Source: Methylobacterium sp. J-077 (GTDB taxonomy: Bacteria; Pseudomonadota; Alphaproteobacteria; Rhizobiales; Beijerinckiaceae). Taken from it: a stretch of 64,000 bases of DNA. The position numbers were made by a program, and so were the translations under genes. Positions 16,798 through 25,573 of the stretch are shown here, piece after piece. Within the stretch, counting starts at the first letter, position 1, and each line of letters opens with the position of its first letter. The stretch spans positions 186,001 to 250,000 of the forward strand of contig NZ_JAKSYJ010000114.1 in assembly GCF_022829365.1 (NCBI RefSeq). Direction: 5' to 3'. A model generated the notes under the pieces. It saw only the letters and a list, made by a program, of their open reading frames with translations. It made no database searches and was not told the origin of the DNA.

Positions 16798-17409
16798 ATG
16801 CTGCCGTCGATGAACGAAGAGGATGTCGGTGAACCGATCGAGGCGCGCCTGCGCCGGGCGCTGGGCCTGCGCTCGATCGTGCTCGTCGGCTTGATGGGGG
16901 CGGGCAAGAGCACGGTCGGGCGGCGCCTGGCCAGCCGGCTCGGGCTGATCTTCAAGGATGCCGACAGCGAGATCGAGGCGGCGGCCGGCCTGACCATCCC
17001 CGACATCTTCGCGATCTACGGCGAGCCGAGCTTCCGGGACGGCGAGGAGCGGGTCATCTCGCGCCTGCTGCGCGCCGGCCCCCTGGTGCTGGCCACCGGC
17101 GGCGGCGCCTACCTGCGCGAGGCGACCCGGGTGCGGATCAGGGAATCCGCCATCTCGGTCTGGCTCAAGGCGGATCTCGACGTGCTGATGCGGCGGGTGC
17201 GCAAGCGCGGCAACCGCCCGCTGCTGCTCACCGACGATCCGGAGGCGACGATGCGCGACCTCATGGCGGTCCGCCACCCGGTCTACGCGGCGGCCGACAT
17301 CGTGGTGATCTCCCGGGAGGTGTCGCACGACCGCGTCGTCCAGGACGTGCTGGAGGCGCTGGACGCCCACCTGAACGCGGCGGCACCGAGCCCCATCGCC
17401 GCCCAGTGA
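16798..17409 (+). CDS. aroK: Shikimate kinase
   Basis: A 203-residue enzyme that phosphorylates shikimate at O3 with ATP in aromatic amino-acid synthesis. The P-loop GLMGAGKS is at residues 31-38; shikimate-binding residues appear in FKDADSEIE and FRDGEERVI, the GGGAYL loop follows, and the lid region is KRGNRPLLLTDDPEATM. Two in-frame ATGs lie close together; the first (16798) is annotated, and the one 15 bases later is a valid alternative. aroB follows after 19 bases, the usual aroK-aroB operon. Confidence 0.95.
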   Translation: MLPSMNEEDVGEPIEARLRRALGLRSIVLVGLMGAGKSTVGRRLASRLGLIFKDADSEIEAAAGLTIPDIFAIYGEPSFRDGEERVISRLLRAGPLVLATGGGAYLREATRVRIRESAISVWLKADLDVLMRRVRKRGNRPLLLTDDPEATMRDLMAVRHPVYAAADIVVISREVSHDRVVQDVLEALDAHLNAAAPSPIAAQ

Positions 17410-17428
17410 CCTTGCAGCGAGCCTGTCC

Positions 17429-18574
17429 GTGACCGAGCCCTCGACCCATCCGGTTCCCCTGACGGTGCATGTGCCGCTCGATGCCGGCCGCCACTACGAC
17501 ATCCTGATCGGCCGCGGCCTGATCGAGACGGCGGGCGCGCGGATCGCCGCCCTCGGGGCTCGGCGGGCCGCGATCGTCACCGATGAGAATGTCGGGGCGC
17601 TCTACGGGGCGCGCCTGCGCGACAGCCTGGAGCGGGCCGGCCTGGGTTCAGGCATCGTCACCGTGGCGCCGGGCGAGGGCTCGAAATCCTACGCCGGCTA
17701 CGCGCAGGTCTGCGACGGCCTGCTGGCGCTGAAGGTCGAGCGCGGCGATCTCGTGGTCGCGCTCGGCGGCGGCGTGGTCGGGGACCTCGCCGGCTTCGCG
17801 GCCGCGACCCTGCGGCGGGGCGTGCGCTTCGTGCAGGTTCCGACCAGCCTGCTCGCTCAGGTCGATTCCTCGGTGGGCGGCAAGACCGGGATCAACGCGC
17901 CGCTCGGCAAGAACCTGATCGGCGCCTTCCATCAGCCTCGCCTCGTCCTGGCCGACACGGCGGCGCTCGACACCCTGTCCGAGCGCGAGATGCGGGCGGG
18001 CTACGCCGAGGTCGCCAAATACGGGCTGATCGCCGATGCCGGCTTCTTCGACTGGTGCGAGGCCAAGTGGCGCGGCATCTTTTCCGGCGGCCCGGAGCGG
18101 GACGAGGCGGTCGCCGCCTGCTGCCGGGCCAAGGCGGCGGTGGTCACCCGGGACGAGCGCGAGGACGGCGAGCGCGCGCTCCTGAACCTCGGCCACACCT
18201 TCGGCCACGCCCTGGAACGGCTGACCGGCTACAACTCGGCAAGGCTGGTGCACGGGGAGGGCGTCGCGATCGGCCTCGCCCTGGCCTTCCGGTTCTCGGC
18301 GCGGCTCGGGCTCTGTGCCGGGCAGGATGGCGGCCGCGTCGCCAACCATCTCGCGCTCGCCGGCCTGCCGACCCGCCTCCAGGCGGTTCCGGGTGGCTGC
18401 GGCGACGCCGACGCCCTGCTCGACGCGATGGCCCAGGACAAGAAGGTCCGCGATGGCGCCCTGACCTTCATCCTCGCCCGCGGCATCGGCCAGAGCTTCA
18501 TCGCCCCCGGGATCGACCGGGGGGCGGTGCGGGCGTTCCTGCAGGACGAGCTGGCCGTCGACGCGCGTTCCTGA
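17429..18574 (+). CDS. aroB: 3-Dehydroquinate synthase
   Basis: A 381-residue NAD- and metal-dependent enzyme converting DAHP into 3-dehydroquinate, the second step of the shikimate route. Visible blocks are VTDENVGALYG, GEGSKS (NAD binding), LGGGVVGDLAGFAAATLRRG, QVPTSLLAQVDSSVGGKTGIN, and the metal-ligand set E in RAGYAEVAKYG, H in NLGHTFGHALE and H in VHGEGVAIG. The start is GTG. It is cotranscribed with aroK. Confidence 0.96.
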   Translation: MTEPSTHPVPLTVHVPLDAGRHYDILIGRGLIETAGARIAALGARRAAIVTDENVGALYGARLRDSLERAGLGSGIVTVAPGEGSKSYAGYAQVCDGLLALKVERGDLVVALGGGVVGDLAGFAAATLRRGVRFVQVPTSLLAQVDSSVGGKTGINAPLGKNLIGAFHQPRLVLADTAALDTLSEREMRAGYAEVAKYGLIADAGFFDWCEAKWRGIFSGGPERDEAVAACCRAKAAVVTRDEREDGERALLNLGHTFGHALERLTGYNSARLVHGEGVAIGLALAFRFSARLGLCAGQDGGRVANHLALAGLPTRLQAVPGGCGDADALLDAMAQDKKVRDGALTFILARGIGQSFIAPGIDRGAVRAFLQDELAVDARS

Positions 18575-18720
18575 CACGGTATCGGCCTTGCCTTGCGCCG
18601 GTCGGACCGCTATGAGCCTGCCACGTCCGGGACGGTGCAGACCGTCGTGGAATTCTGGCCGGGTTCGTCGCTGAGACGGCCAGGACAGGAGGTCGGGGCC
18701 GGTTCGCCGGCCCTGCGGTT

Positions 18721-18795
18721 GCCGGTGTAGCTCAGTGGTAGAGCAGCGCTTTCGTAAAGCGAAGGTCGGGGGTTCAAATCCCTCCTCCGGCACCA
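18721..18795 (+). tRNA. tRNA-Thr (anticodon CGU)
   Basis: A 75-base cloverleaf with encoded CCA. The acceptor arm is GCCGGTG/CTCCGGC (one T-T mismatch at pair 6), the D arm GCTC-AGTGGTA-GAGC, the anticodon loop TTCGTAA giving CGU, and the T arm GGGGG-TTCAAAT-CCCTC. Decodes ACG. A short T-rich stretch follows. Confidence 0.95.
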
Positions 18796-18989
18796 TTTTA
18801 TTCTGCCGACTTGCATAGCGACGTCAGTCGATTCCGAGACGGCTCTGCCTCACACGGTCGGACCCGTCGATCGCCGGATGGCGGCCCGCAGAAACGCCGC
18901 CGCGCCTATCATGTCTCTCGGAACCCGACGCGCCATCCCCGTGTAAGGCCTTGTGGGCGACGGGACGGCCCGGCAGACGGGGATACGCC

Positions 18990-19559
18990 ATGACAGCCGA
19001 GATCCTGGACGTCCGGTTCATCCACGAGGGCTGGAGCAAGTTCGGGATCGCGACGGTGCGCCTCGCCGACGGCGCCGTGGTCGAGCGTGAGATCGAGGAT
19101 CACGGCAACTCGGTCGGCGTCCTGCCGTATGATCCCGAGCGAAAAGTCGCCACGCTGGTGCGGGAGCTGCGGGTGCCGCCGCTGTTCGCCGCCGGCGAGC
19201 AGGTTCAGCTGGAGGCGCCGGCCGGCCTGATCGACGACGGCAGCCCGGAGGAGAACGGCCGGCGCGAGGTGCTGGAGGAGGTGGGGCTGCGCCTGCGCGA
19301 CCTGGAATTCGTCGGCGCGACCTATTCCTGCGCCAGCCTGACCACCGAGAAGCTGCACCTCTACCTCGCGCCCTACGGCAAGGCCGACCGCGCCGAGGAT
19401 GGCGGCGGTGCCGAGGGCGAGCACGAGAACATCCGGATCGTGGAAATGCCGCTCGCCGACCTCGCCGGGATGGCGGACCGGGCCGAACTCACCGACTTGA
19501 AGACGCTGACACTGGTTTTGGCGCTCCGCGTCCGCCATCCGGAGCTTTTCGCGGCGTGA
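18990..19559 (+). CDS. Nudix-family nucleoside diphosphatase, ADP-ribose pyrophosphatase-like, with an atypical Nudix box
   Basis: A 189-residue protein with the N-terminal strand region of ADP-ribose/GDP-mannose pyrophosphatases (VEREIEDHGNSVGVLPYDPE, LVRELRVPP, LEAPAGLID). The Nudix box reads GLIDDG-SPEENGR-REVLEEVG: the catalytic REx2EExG part is complete, but the glutamate that normally ends G-x5-E is missing, so the loop is one residue short. The helix residues that bind metal are present, so activity is still plausible. Downstream, a 29-residue membrane microprotein overlaps the stop (GTGA). Confidence 0.85.
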   Translation: MTAEILDVRFIHEGWSKFGIATVRLADGAVVEREIEDHGNSVGVLPYDPERKVATLVRELRVPPLFAAGEQVQLEAPAGLIDDGSPEENGRREVLEEVGLRLRDLEFVGATYSCASLTTEKLHLYLAPYGKADRAEDGGGAEGEHENIRIVEMPLADLAGMADRAELTDLKTLTLVLALRVRHPELFAA

Positions 19560-19645
19560 AAATCCGCTATCGCGTCGTCGCACAATGGTTGATCACCGGC
19601 GCGGTGTTCTTCGCGGTCGCCTGGATCGCGTTCCACCTACGCTGA
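19556..19645 (+). CDS. 29-residue single-TM microprotein
   Basis: A GTG at 19556-19558 overlaps the TGA of the Nudix gene and opens a 30-codon frame: KIRYRVVAQW, then the hydrophobic helix LITGAVFFAVAWIAFHL and a final arginine. Charge pattern (basic N-terminus, one helix) fits an inner-membrane microprotein. The overlap suggests coupled translation. Function unknown; chance cannot be excluded at this length. Confidence 0.5.
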   Translation: MKIRYRVVAQWLITGAVFFAVAWIAFHLR

Positions 19646-19671
19646 GCTGGACCACCTCGGGGAGCGAGATC

Positions 19672-21390
19672 ATGAGCGACGCGTCCGGCACCGCCGAACC
19701 GCACGGCCTCGACCGGGGTCTGACCAATTACGGCGACCGCGATTTCGCCCGCTACCTGCGCCGCTCCTTCGCCCGGTCCATGGGCATCTCGCGCACGCTC
19801 CTCGACAAGCCGGTGGTCGGCATCGCGATGACGCCGTCCGGCTTCAACAACTGCCATCGCGGCATGCCCGAACTGGTGGAGGCGGTCTCCCGCGGCGTGC
19901 TGGCCGCCGGCGCCCTGCCGCGGCCTTTTCCGACCGTGTCGCTGGGGGAGGTTTTCCTCAACCCGACCAGCATGATGTACCGCAACCTCATGGCCATGGA
20001 CACGGAGGAGATGATCCAGGCCCAGCCGATGGACGCGGTCGTGCTGATCGGCGGCTGCGACAAGACCGTGCCGGCCCAGCTCATGGGCGCGGCCTCGGCC
20101 GGCCTGCCGGCGATCCAGGTGGTGACCGGCCCGATGTCCACCGGCCGCCATCGCGGCCAGCGGCTCGGCGCCTGCACGGATTGCCGGGGTTTCTGGGCCA
20201 AGTACCGGGCCGGCACGGTGGATTCGGAGGAGATCGCCGAGGTCGAAGGCCGGCTCTCCGTCACGGCCGGCACCTGTGCGGTGATGGGCACCGCCTCGAC
20301 CATGGCGTGCATCGCCGAGGCGCTCGGCATGTCGTTGCCGGGCACGGCCGCGATCCCGGCGGTGCATTCGGACCGGCTCGTCGCCGCCGAGGAGACCGGC
20401 CGCGCCGCCGTGCGGCTGATCCAGACCAAGGTTACGCCAGCGCAGGTCATCACGGAAAAATCGGTCGAGAACGCGATCCGGGTCCTGATGGCGGTGTCGG
20501 GCTCGACCAACGCGATCGTGCACCTCACGGCCATCGCCGGGCGCCTCGGCATCCGCATCCCCGCCGGGCGCTTCAACGCAATCTCGGACGAGACACCGGT
20601 GCTGGTCGACCTGAAGCCGGTGGGCGAGGGCTACATGGAGGATTTCCACGCCGCCGGCGGCATGGGCGCGCTGCTGCGCGAGCTGCGCCCGCTGCTGCAT
20701 CTCGACACCATGGACGTGGAGGGCCGGACCCTGGCCGAACGCCTGGACGAGCCGCCCGGCTGGGTCGACCGCGCGGTGATTCGCGCCTTCGACAACCCGG
20801 TCTCGCCGGTGGGCGGCCTGGTGGCGCTCAGCGGCAACCTCGCCCCCGACGGGGCGATCTTCAAGCGCGCTGCCGCGACGCCGGAGCTGTTCGAATCCGA
20901 GGGGCGGGCGGTCGTGTTCACCGGCCTCGAGGACCTGAGCCGGCGGATCGACGACCCGGACCTCGACGTCGCGGCGGGCGACGTGCTGGTGCTGCAGAAT
21001 GCCGGTCCGCACGCCGCCGGGATGCCGGAGGCGGGCTACCTGCCGATCCCCAAAAAACTCGCCCGGGCCGGGATCAAGGACATGGTCCGCATCTCCGACG
21101 CGCGGATGTCCGGCACCGCCTTCGGATCGATCGTGCTGCACATCGCCCCGGAGGCGGCCATCGGCGGCCCGCTCGGGGCCGTGCGCGACGGCGACCGGAT
21201 CCGCCTGTCGATCCGGGACAAGCGGATCGACCTCTTGGTGGACGACGCCGAGATCGCCCGCCGCCTCGCCGACCATCGTCCGCCGCCCGCGCCCAAGCGC
21301 GGCTACAAGGCGCTCTACCGGCGCACCGTCACCCAGGCGCCGGAAGGCTGCGACTTCGACTTCCTGATCGGGGAGGGCGAGCCGGGCTGA
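19672..21390 (+). CDS. IlvD/Edd-family dehydratase
   Basis: A 572-residue Fe-S dehydratase. Cluster cysteines are Cys61 (in NNCHRGM), Cys129 (GGCDKT) and Cys202 (GTCAVMGTAST). The C-terminal KDMVRISDARMSGTAFG and APEAAIGGPLGAVRDGD blocks are complete. The family holds dihydroxy-acid dehydratase (valine/isoleucine) and sugar-acid dehydratases (arabonate, xylonate, gluconate). The N-terminus (LTNYGDRDFARYLRRSFARSMG) and the ACTDCRGFW insertion are more like the sugar-acid branch. The ATG at 19672 follows a GGAGCGAG ribosome site. A thiolase-like gene follows after 67 bases, so a catabolic role is likely; the substrate is open. Confidence 0.85.
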   Translation: MSDASGTAEPHGLDRGLTNYGDRDFARYLRRSFARSMGISRTLLDKPVVGIAMTPSGFNNCHRGMPELVEAVSRGVLAAGALPRPFPTVSLGEVFLNPTSMMYRNLMAMDTEEMIQAQPMDAVVLIGGCDKTVPAQLMGAASAGLPAIQVVTGPMSTGRHRGQRLGACTDCRGFWAKYRAGTVDSEEIAEVEGRLSVTAGTCAVMGTASTMACIAEALGMSLPGTAAIPAVHSDRLVAAEETGRAAVRLIQTKVTPAQVITEKSVENAIRVLMAVSGSTNAIVHLTAIAGRLGIRIPAGRFNAISDETPVLVDLKPVGEGYMEDFHAAGGMGALLRELRPLLHLDTMDVEGRTLAERLDEPPGWVDRAVIRAFDNPVSPVGGLVALSGNLAPDGAIFKRAAATPELFESEGRAVVFTGLEDLSRRIDDPDLDVAAGDVLVLQNAGPHAAGMPEAGYLPIPKKLARAGIKDMVRISDARMSGTAFGSIVLHIAPEAAIGGPLGAVRDGDRIRLSIRDKRIDLLVDDAEIARRLADHRPPPAPKRGYKALYRRTVTQAPEGCDFDFLIGEGEPG

Positions 21391-21457
21391 CGCCCGCGGC
21401 TTGATCCTCGGGCACGCCGGGCCCATCGTTCGACGAAGAATCGGGAGGAGTCGAAAA

Positions 21458-22627
21458 ATGACGCGCGCCTGCATCGTGGGCTGGGCCCACACCCCCTTCG
21501 GCAAGCTCGAGGAACCGGATGTCGAGGGCCTGATCGCGCGGGTGTCCGGCGAGGCGCTGGCGCATGCCGGCGTTGAGGACGCGCAGGTCGACGGGATCTA
21601 TGTCGGCGTCATGAATACCGGCTTCTCGAAGCAGGGCTTCGAGGGGTCGCAGGTCGCCCTGAACCGGCCGGGCCTCGCCCACGCGCCGGCGACCCACCTG
21701 GAGAATGCCTGCGCCACCGGCTCGGCGGCGCTCTACGCGGCCCTCGACTTCGTCGATAGCGGCCGCGGCCGGATCGCCCTGGTGGTCGGCGCCGAGAAGA
21801 TGACGGCGAAATCCGTGGCCGAGACCGGCGACATCCTGCTCGGCGCCTCCTACCGGAAGGAGGAGGCCGACATCGAGGGCGGCTTTGCGGGCGTGTTCGG
21901 GCGGATCGCGGCGGGCTATTTCAAGCGCTACGGCGACCGCAGCGAGGAACTGGCCCGCATCGCCGCCAAGAACCACCGCAACGGCGTCGCCAACCCCTAT
22001 GCGCAGCTCCGGAAGGATCTCGGTTTCGAGTTCTGCAACAAAGTTTCAGAAAAAAACCCCTACGTGGCAGCGCCGCTCCGGCGCACCGATTGCTCGCTGA
22101 TCTCGGACGGCGCCGCCGCCCTCGTCGTGGCGGATGCCGAGACCGCCGAGGGGCTGGCGCGGGCGATCGGCTTCCGCGCGCGGGCCCATGTCAACGACAT
22201 CCTGCCCCTGTCGCGCCGGGACCCGACCGAATTCAAGGGCGCACGCCTCGCCTGGGACAAGGCCCGCGCGCAGGCCGGGATCGGCAACGACGACCTGTCC
22301 TTCGTCGAGACGCATGATTGCTTCACCATCGCCGAGCTCATCGAGTACGAGGCGATGGGATTGGCCGAGCCCGGCCAGGGTTTTCGCGTCGTCCGCGAGG
22401 GCCTGACCGAGAAGGGCGGCCGCCTGCCGATCAACCCGTCCGGCGGGCTGAAGTCCAAGGGCCACCCGGTCGGCGCCACCGGTGTCTCGATGCACGTGAT
22501 GGCCTGCCTCCAGCTCATGGGCGAGGCCGGCGACATGCAGGTCCCCGGCGCGAACCTGGCCGGGATCTTCAACATGGGCGGTGCGGCCGTGGCCAACTAC
22601 GTGTCGATCCTGGAGCGGCGGCGCTGA
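21458..22627 (+). CDS. Thiolase-like protein (SCP-x/acetyl-CoA acetyltransferase type)
   Basis: A 389-residue member of the thiolase superfamily. The nucleophilic cysteine lies in ENACATGSAAL, and the histidine and C-terminal block are HDCFTIAELIEYEAMG, GGLKSKGHPVGATG and IFNMGGAAVANY. The GHPVGATG histidine is conserved. The lack of the second catalytic cysteine loop (C-x-G in classical thiolases) matches the SCP-x/non-decarboxylating subgroup, so the reaction is uncertain. It lies 67 bases downstream of an IlvD/Edd dehydratase with a GGGAGGAG ribosome site, which suggests joint expression. Confidence 0.85.
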   Translation: MTRACIVGWAHTPFGKLEEPDVEGLIARVSGEALAHAGVEDAQVDGIYVGVMNTGFSKQGFEGSQVALNRPGLAHAPATHLENACATGSAALYAALDFVDSGRGRIALVVGAEKMTAKSVAETGDILLGASYRKEEADIEGGFAGVFGRIAAGYFKRYGDRSEELARIAAKNHRNGVANPYAQLRKDLGFEFCNKVSEKNPYVAAPLRRTDCSLISDGAAALVVADAETAEGLARAIGFRARAHVNDILPLSRRDPTEFKGARLAWDKARAQAGIGNDDLSFVETHDCFTIAELIEYEAMGLAEPGQGFRVVREGLTEKGGRLPINPSGGLKSKGHPVGATGVSMHVMACLQLMGEAGDMQVPGANLAGIFNMGGAAVANYVSILERRR

Positions 22628-22877
22628 ACCGGGGTTCGGGCCGCCCTCGATGACAAGCCGCGAAGGACCCGCCTGTCACGCATGATCGACCGGATCACGC
22701 CTCGGGCCGGGCAATCTCCCAAGCCCACCACCGCAACCGCCCCGCCAAAAAATCCCGCCCGGGCAACCTCCGCGCAAAGCTGCTCGAACCCCGCGCCGGT
22801 TGACACCAAACCCGCCATCGCCAACACCTCGCGCCCGCCGCTTCCGGAGCGGCGAACCCGGGAAGACCTGTGACACG

Positions 22878-23840
22878 ATGGCGGTGACGCGCACCTACCT
22901 CGACTTCGAGAAGCCGGTTGCCGAGCTGGAGGCCAAGCTCGAGGAATTGCGGGCGGTCGGGGAGCGCGACGGCGCCGTCTCGATCTCCGAAGAGGTCGGC
23001 CGGCTCGAGGCCAAGGCCGGACAGGCGCTCGCCGAGATCTACGCGAGCCTCACGCCCTGGCAGAAGACCCAGGTCGCCCGCCACCCGCAGCGCCCGCATT
23101 TCGTGGATTACTGCGCCGGGCTGATCAGCGAGTTCACGCCGCTGGCCGGCGACCGCAGCTTCGGCGAGGACGAGGCGATCCTGGGCGGCTTCGGCCGCTT
23201 CCGCGGGCGCCCGGTCCTGGTGCTCGGCCAGGAGAAGGGCGCGACCACCGAGGCGCGGCTGCGCCACAATTTCGGGATGGCCCGGCCCGAGGGCTACCGC
23301 AAGGCGGTCCGCCTGATGGAGACCGCCGACCGGTTCGGCCTGCCGGTGATCGCCTTCGTCGACACCGCCGGCGCCTATCCGGGCATCGAGGCCGAGGAGC
23401 GCGGCCAGGCCGAGGCCATCGCCCGCTCCACCGAGGCGTGCCTAGCGCTCGGCGTGCCCAACGTCGCCGTGGTGATCGGGGAGGGCGGCTCGGGCGGCGC
23501 CATCGCGCTCGCCACCGCCAACCGGGTGCTGATGCTGGAGCACGCGATCTACGGGGTGATCTCGCCGGAGGGCGCCGCCTCGATCCTGTGGCGCGACCAG
23601 GGCCGCGCCCACGAGGCCGCCACCGCCATGAAGATCACCGCCCAGGACCTGCTGCGGCTCGGCGTCATCGACGGCATCATCCCGGAGGCCACCGGCGGCG
23701 CCCATCGCGACCGCGAGGCGGCGATCCGCGGCGCGGGCGACGCCGTCGCCGATTCGCTCGCCCAGTTCGACGGCCTGAGCCCGGTGGAGATCCGCGACCG
23801 CCGGGCGGAGAAATTCCTCGCCATCGGCCGGACCCTGTGA
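22878..23840 (+). CDS. accA: Acetyl-CoA carboxylase carboxyltransferase subunit alpha
   Basis: A 320-residue subunit of the carboxyltransferase that, with AccD, moves the carboxyl group from biotin to acetyl-CoA to make malonyl-CoA for fatty acids. The N-terminal LDFEKPVAELEAKLEEL helix, the central TLIGQE-type region (VLGQEKGATTEARLRHNFGM), PVIAFVDTAGAYPGIEAEERGQAEAIA, and IGEGGSGGAIALATANRVLMLEHAIYGVISPEGAASILW are all present. AccD is elsewhere. Its stop overlaps the start of the next gene (GTGA). Confidence 0.97.
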   Translation: MAVTRTYLDFEKPVAELEAKLEELRAVGERDGAVSISEEVGRLEAKAGQALAEIYASLTPWQKTQVARHPQRPHFVDYCAGLISEFTPLAGDRSFGEDEAILGGFGRFRGRPVLVLGQEKGATTEARLRHNFGMARPEGYRKAVRLMETADRFGLPVIAFVDTAGAYPGIEAEERGQAEAIARSTEACLALGVPNVAVVIGEGGSGGAIALATANRVLMLEHAIYGVISPEGAASILWRDQGRAHEAATAMKITAQDLLRLGVIDGIIPEATGGAHRDREAAIRGAGDAVADSLAQFDGLSPVEIRDRRAEKFLAIGRTL

Positions 23841-24568
23841 GCGCACCTGGCGCGACCGGCGGCCTGCTGGGCGCCCTCGGGCGCCTGCTGGGCCGGCGCG
23901 ACGCGCGCGAGCCGGGCGAGCACAACCACGTGTCGCTCGGCTGCAATTGCCAGATGGCGCACGTGCTCAAGACCCTGGACCTGCGCCACTGGTCCGGCCC
24001 GCTCGACTGGATCTTCGCCATGCCCGGCATGGTCCGGGACTGCCTGGACGACGACTTTGCCGCGCTCACCGACCGCGGCCAGCTCGAGAGCATCCCGGAG
24101 GCGGAGCGCCGCGGCCCCGACATCTGGCGCGGCCGGCACCGGCTCTACCGGGAGCGCCACGGGCTCGAATGCGTGTTCAACCACCACGACCCGGCGGCGA
24201 ACGCGGCGGATTACGCCTTCCTGACCGAGGGCGTGCGCCGCCTGCGGGTGGCCCTGGACACCCCCGGCACCGAGAACCGGCTGTGGATGATGACGCATCT
24301 GCACACGCCCCGGGACATGGTCGAGGCGATCGACGACCTGCTGCGCGCGCGCCCCAGCCGCAACCACCTGACCTTCCTGCAGCTCCAGCCGGAACATCCC
24401 GGGGTGGACGTGGTCGAGGCCCTCGACCTCCGGCCTACCTTACGCTGGCTGACGATCCGCACCCGCTCGACCCCGGTCGGCCTGCGGCTCGCCGACCCGG
24501 CCGAGGACGCCCAGCTCGTGGAGATCATCCGCACCGAGGCGGGGCGCCTGCCGGTTGTGTTCGGCTGA
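23837..24568 (+). CDS. DUF1796 putative papain-like cysteine peptidase, coupled to accA
   Basis: A 243-residue protein with the DUF1796 signature: HVSLGCNCQMAHVLKTLDLR (cysteine near residues 35-38), SGPLDWIFAMPGMVRDCL, and a central FNHHD block, followed by LWMMTHLHTP. DUF1796 proteins are predicted papain-fold cysteine peptidases of unknown substrate, often near glycan genes. The GTG start overlaps the accA stop, so it is cotranslated with a fatty-acid enzyme, an association I cannot explain. Confidence 0.75.
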   Translation: MSAPGATGGLLGALGRLLGRRDAREPGEHNHVSLGCNCQMAHVLKTLDLRHWSGPLDWIFAMPGMVRDCLDDDFAALTDRGQLESIPEAERRGPDIWRGRHRLYRERHGLECVFNHHDPAANAADYAFLTEGVRRLRVALDTPGTENRLWMMTHLHTPRDMVEAIDDLLRARPSRNHLTFLQLQPEHPGVDVVEALDLRPTLRWLTIRTRSTPVGLRLADPAEDAQLVEIIRTEAGRLPVVFG

Positions 24569-24574
24569 CGGGGC

Positions 24575-25477
24575 CTAACCCCCGCGCATCCGCTCCGCCA
24601 GGAAGTCGACCAGCACCCGCACCCGGGCCGGCAGGCCTGCGCCGCCCACGAACACCGCGTGGATCGCCTCGCGGTCCTGCGGGTTGAACGGCTCCAGGAG
24701 CGGCACCAGCCGGCCGGTCGCGAGGTCGTCGGCGATGTGGAAATTGCCGACCCGGGTGATGCCGACGCCGCCGAGCGCCAGCTGCACCAGGGTCTCGCCG
24801 TTATTGGCCGCGAGGGTGCCGCGCACCGGCAGGATGACGTCGCGTCCGTCCTCGCGGAACGGCCAGCCGGGCTCGATCCGGCGGAAGGTGAAATCCAGGC
24901 AGTTGTGGTCGGCGAGGTCGGCGGGCCGGTGCGGAATCCCGGCCCGGTCGAGATAGGCGGGGGCGGCCACCACGGTCCGGCCGGTCTCGCCGAGCCGCCG
25001 GGCGGTGAGCGGGCTGTCGGCCAGGGGCCCGAACCGGATGCCGATATCGGCCCGGCCGCCGAGCACGTCGGCGATCTCGTCGCTCAGGTCGATCTCGACC
25101 ACGATGCCGGGATGGCGCGTGACGAATTCGCCGAGCAGCGGCACGATCACCAGGCGCCCATGGGCGGTGGCGGCGCTGACCCGAACCCGCCCGCGCGGGC
25201 AGCCCTGGTCGGAGAGTGCGGTCTCGGTCTCCGCGAGATCGGCCAGGATGCGCCGTGCCGCGCGCCCGTAGGTCTCGCCCTCCTGGGTCAGGCGCAGCGT
25301 CCGGGTGGTCCGGACCAGGAGCTGCACGCCGAGCCGCGCCTCGGTCCGGGCGACGACCCGGCTCACGGCCGAGGGCGTCAGCCCGAGCCGGCGCGCCGCC
25401 CCCGACAGGCTCCCGGCCTCCGCCACCGCCACGAACACGGCCATGTCCCCGGCGCGGTCGGCCTTGTCGCGCTGCAT
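24575..25477 (-). CDS. LysR-family transcriptional regulator
   Basis: A 300-residue LTTR. The N-terminal helix-turn-helix spans about residues 13-60 (FVAVAEAGSLSGAARRLGLT, SAVSRVVARTEARLGVQLL), and the effector-binding domain the rest (VRVSAATAHGRL, DIGIRFGPLADSP, LVQLALGGVGITRVGNF). It is divergent from an MFS gene across 97 bp, the usual layout of an LTTR and its target. The ATG at 25475-25477 is preferred over the upstream TTG. The ligand is unknown. Confidence 0.9.
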   Translation of the reverse strand: MQRDKADRAGDMAVFVAVAEAGSLSGAARRLGLTPSAVSRVVARTEARLGVQLLVRTTRTLRLTQEGETYGRAARRILADLAETETALSDQGCPRGRVRVSAATAHGRLVIVPLLGEFVTRHPGIVVEIDLSDEIADVLGGRADIGIRFGPLADSPLTARRLGETGRTVVAAPAYLDRAGIPHRPADLADHNCLDFTFRRIEPGWPFREDGRDVILPVRGTLAANNGETLVQLALGGVGITRVGNFHIADDLATGRLVPLLEPFNPQDREAIHAVFVGGAGLPARVRVLVDFLAERMRGG

Positions 25478-25573
25478 TCGTGCCTCCAACGCACAGATCT
25501 CGATCCGGCGAGCGGTCTACTCGCATCATGTCAAATCCGCCACGTGCTGCCCCGGAACAACCGGAGCCTTCAC

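Noticed and set aside
17648..18796. Long minus-strand frame with EEGFEPPTFALRKR
   Set aside because: Antisense of aroB and of the tRNA; another common annotation artefact.
18610..18816. Minus-strand frame reading CRRRDLNPRPSLYESAALPLSYTG
   Set aside because: This is the well-known false protein made by translating the antisense of a tRNA; the tRNA-Thr explains the sequence.
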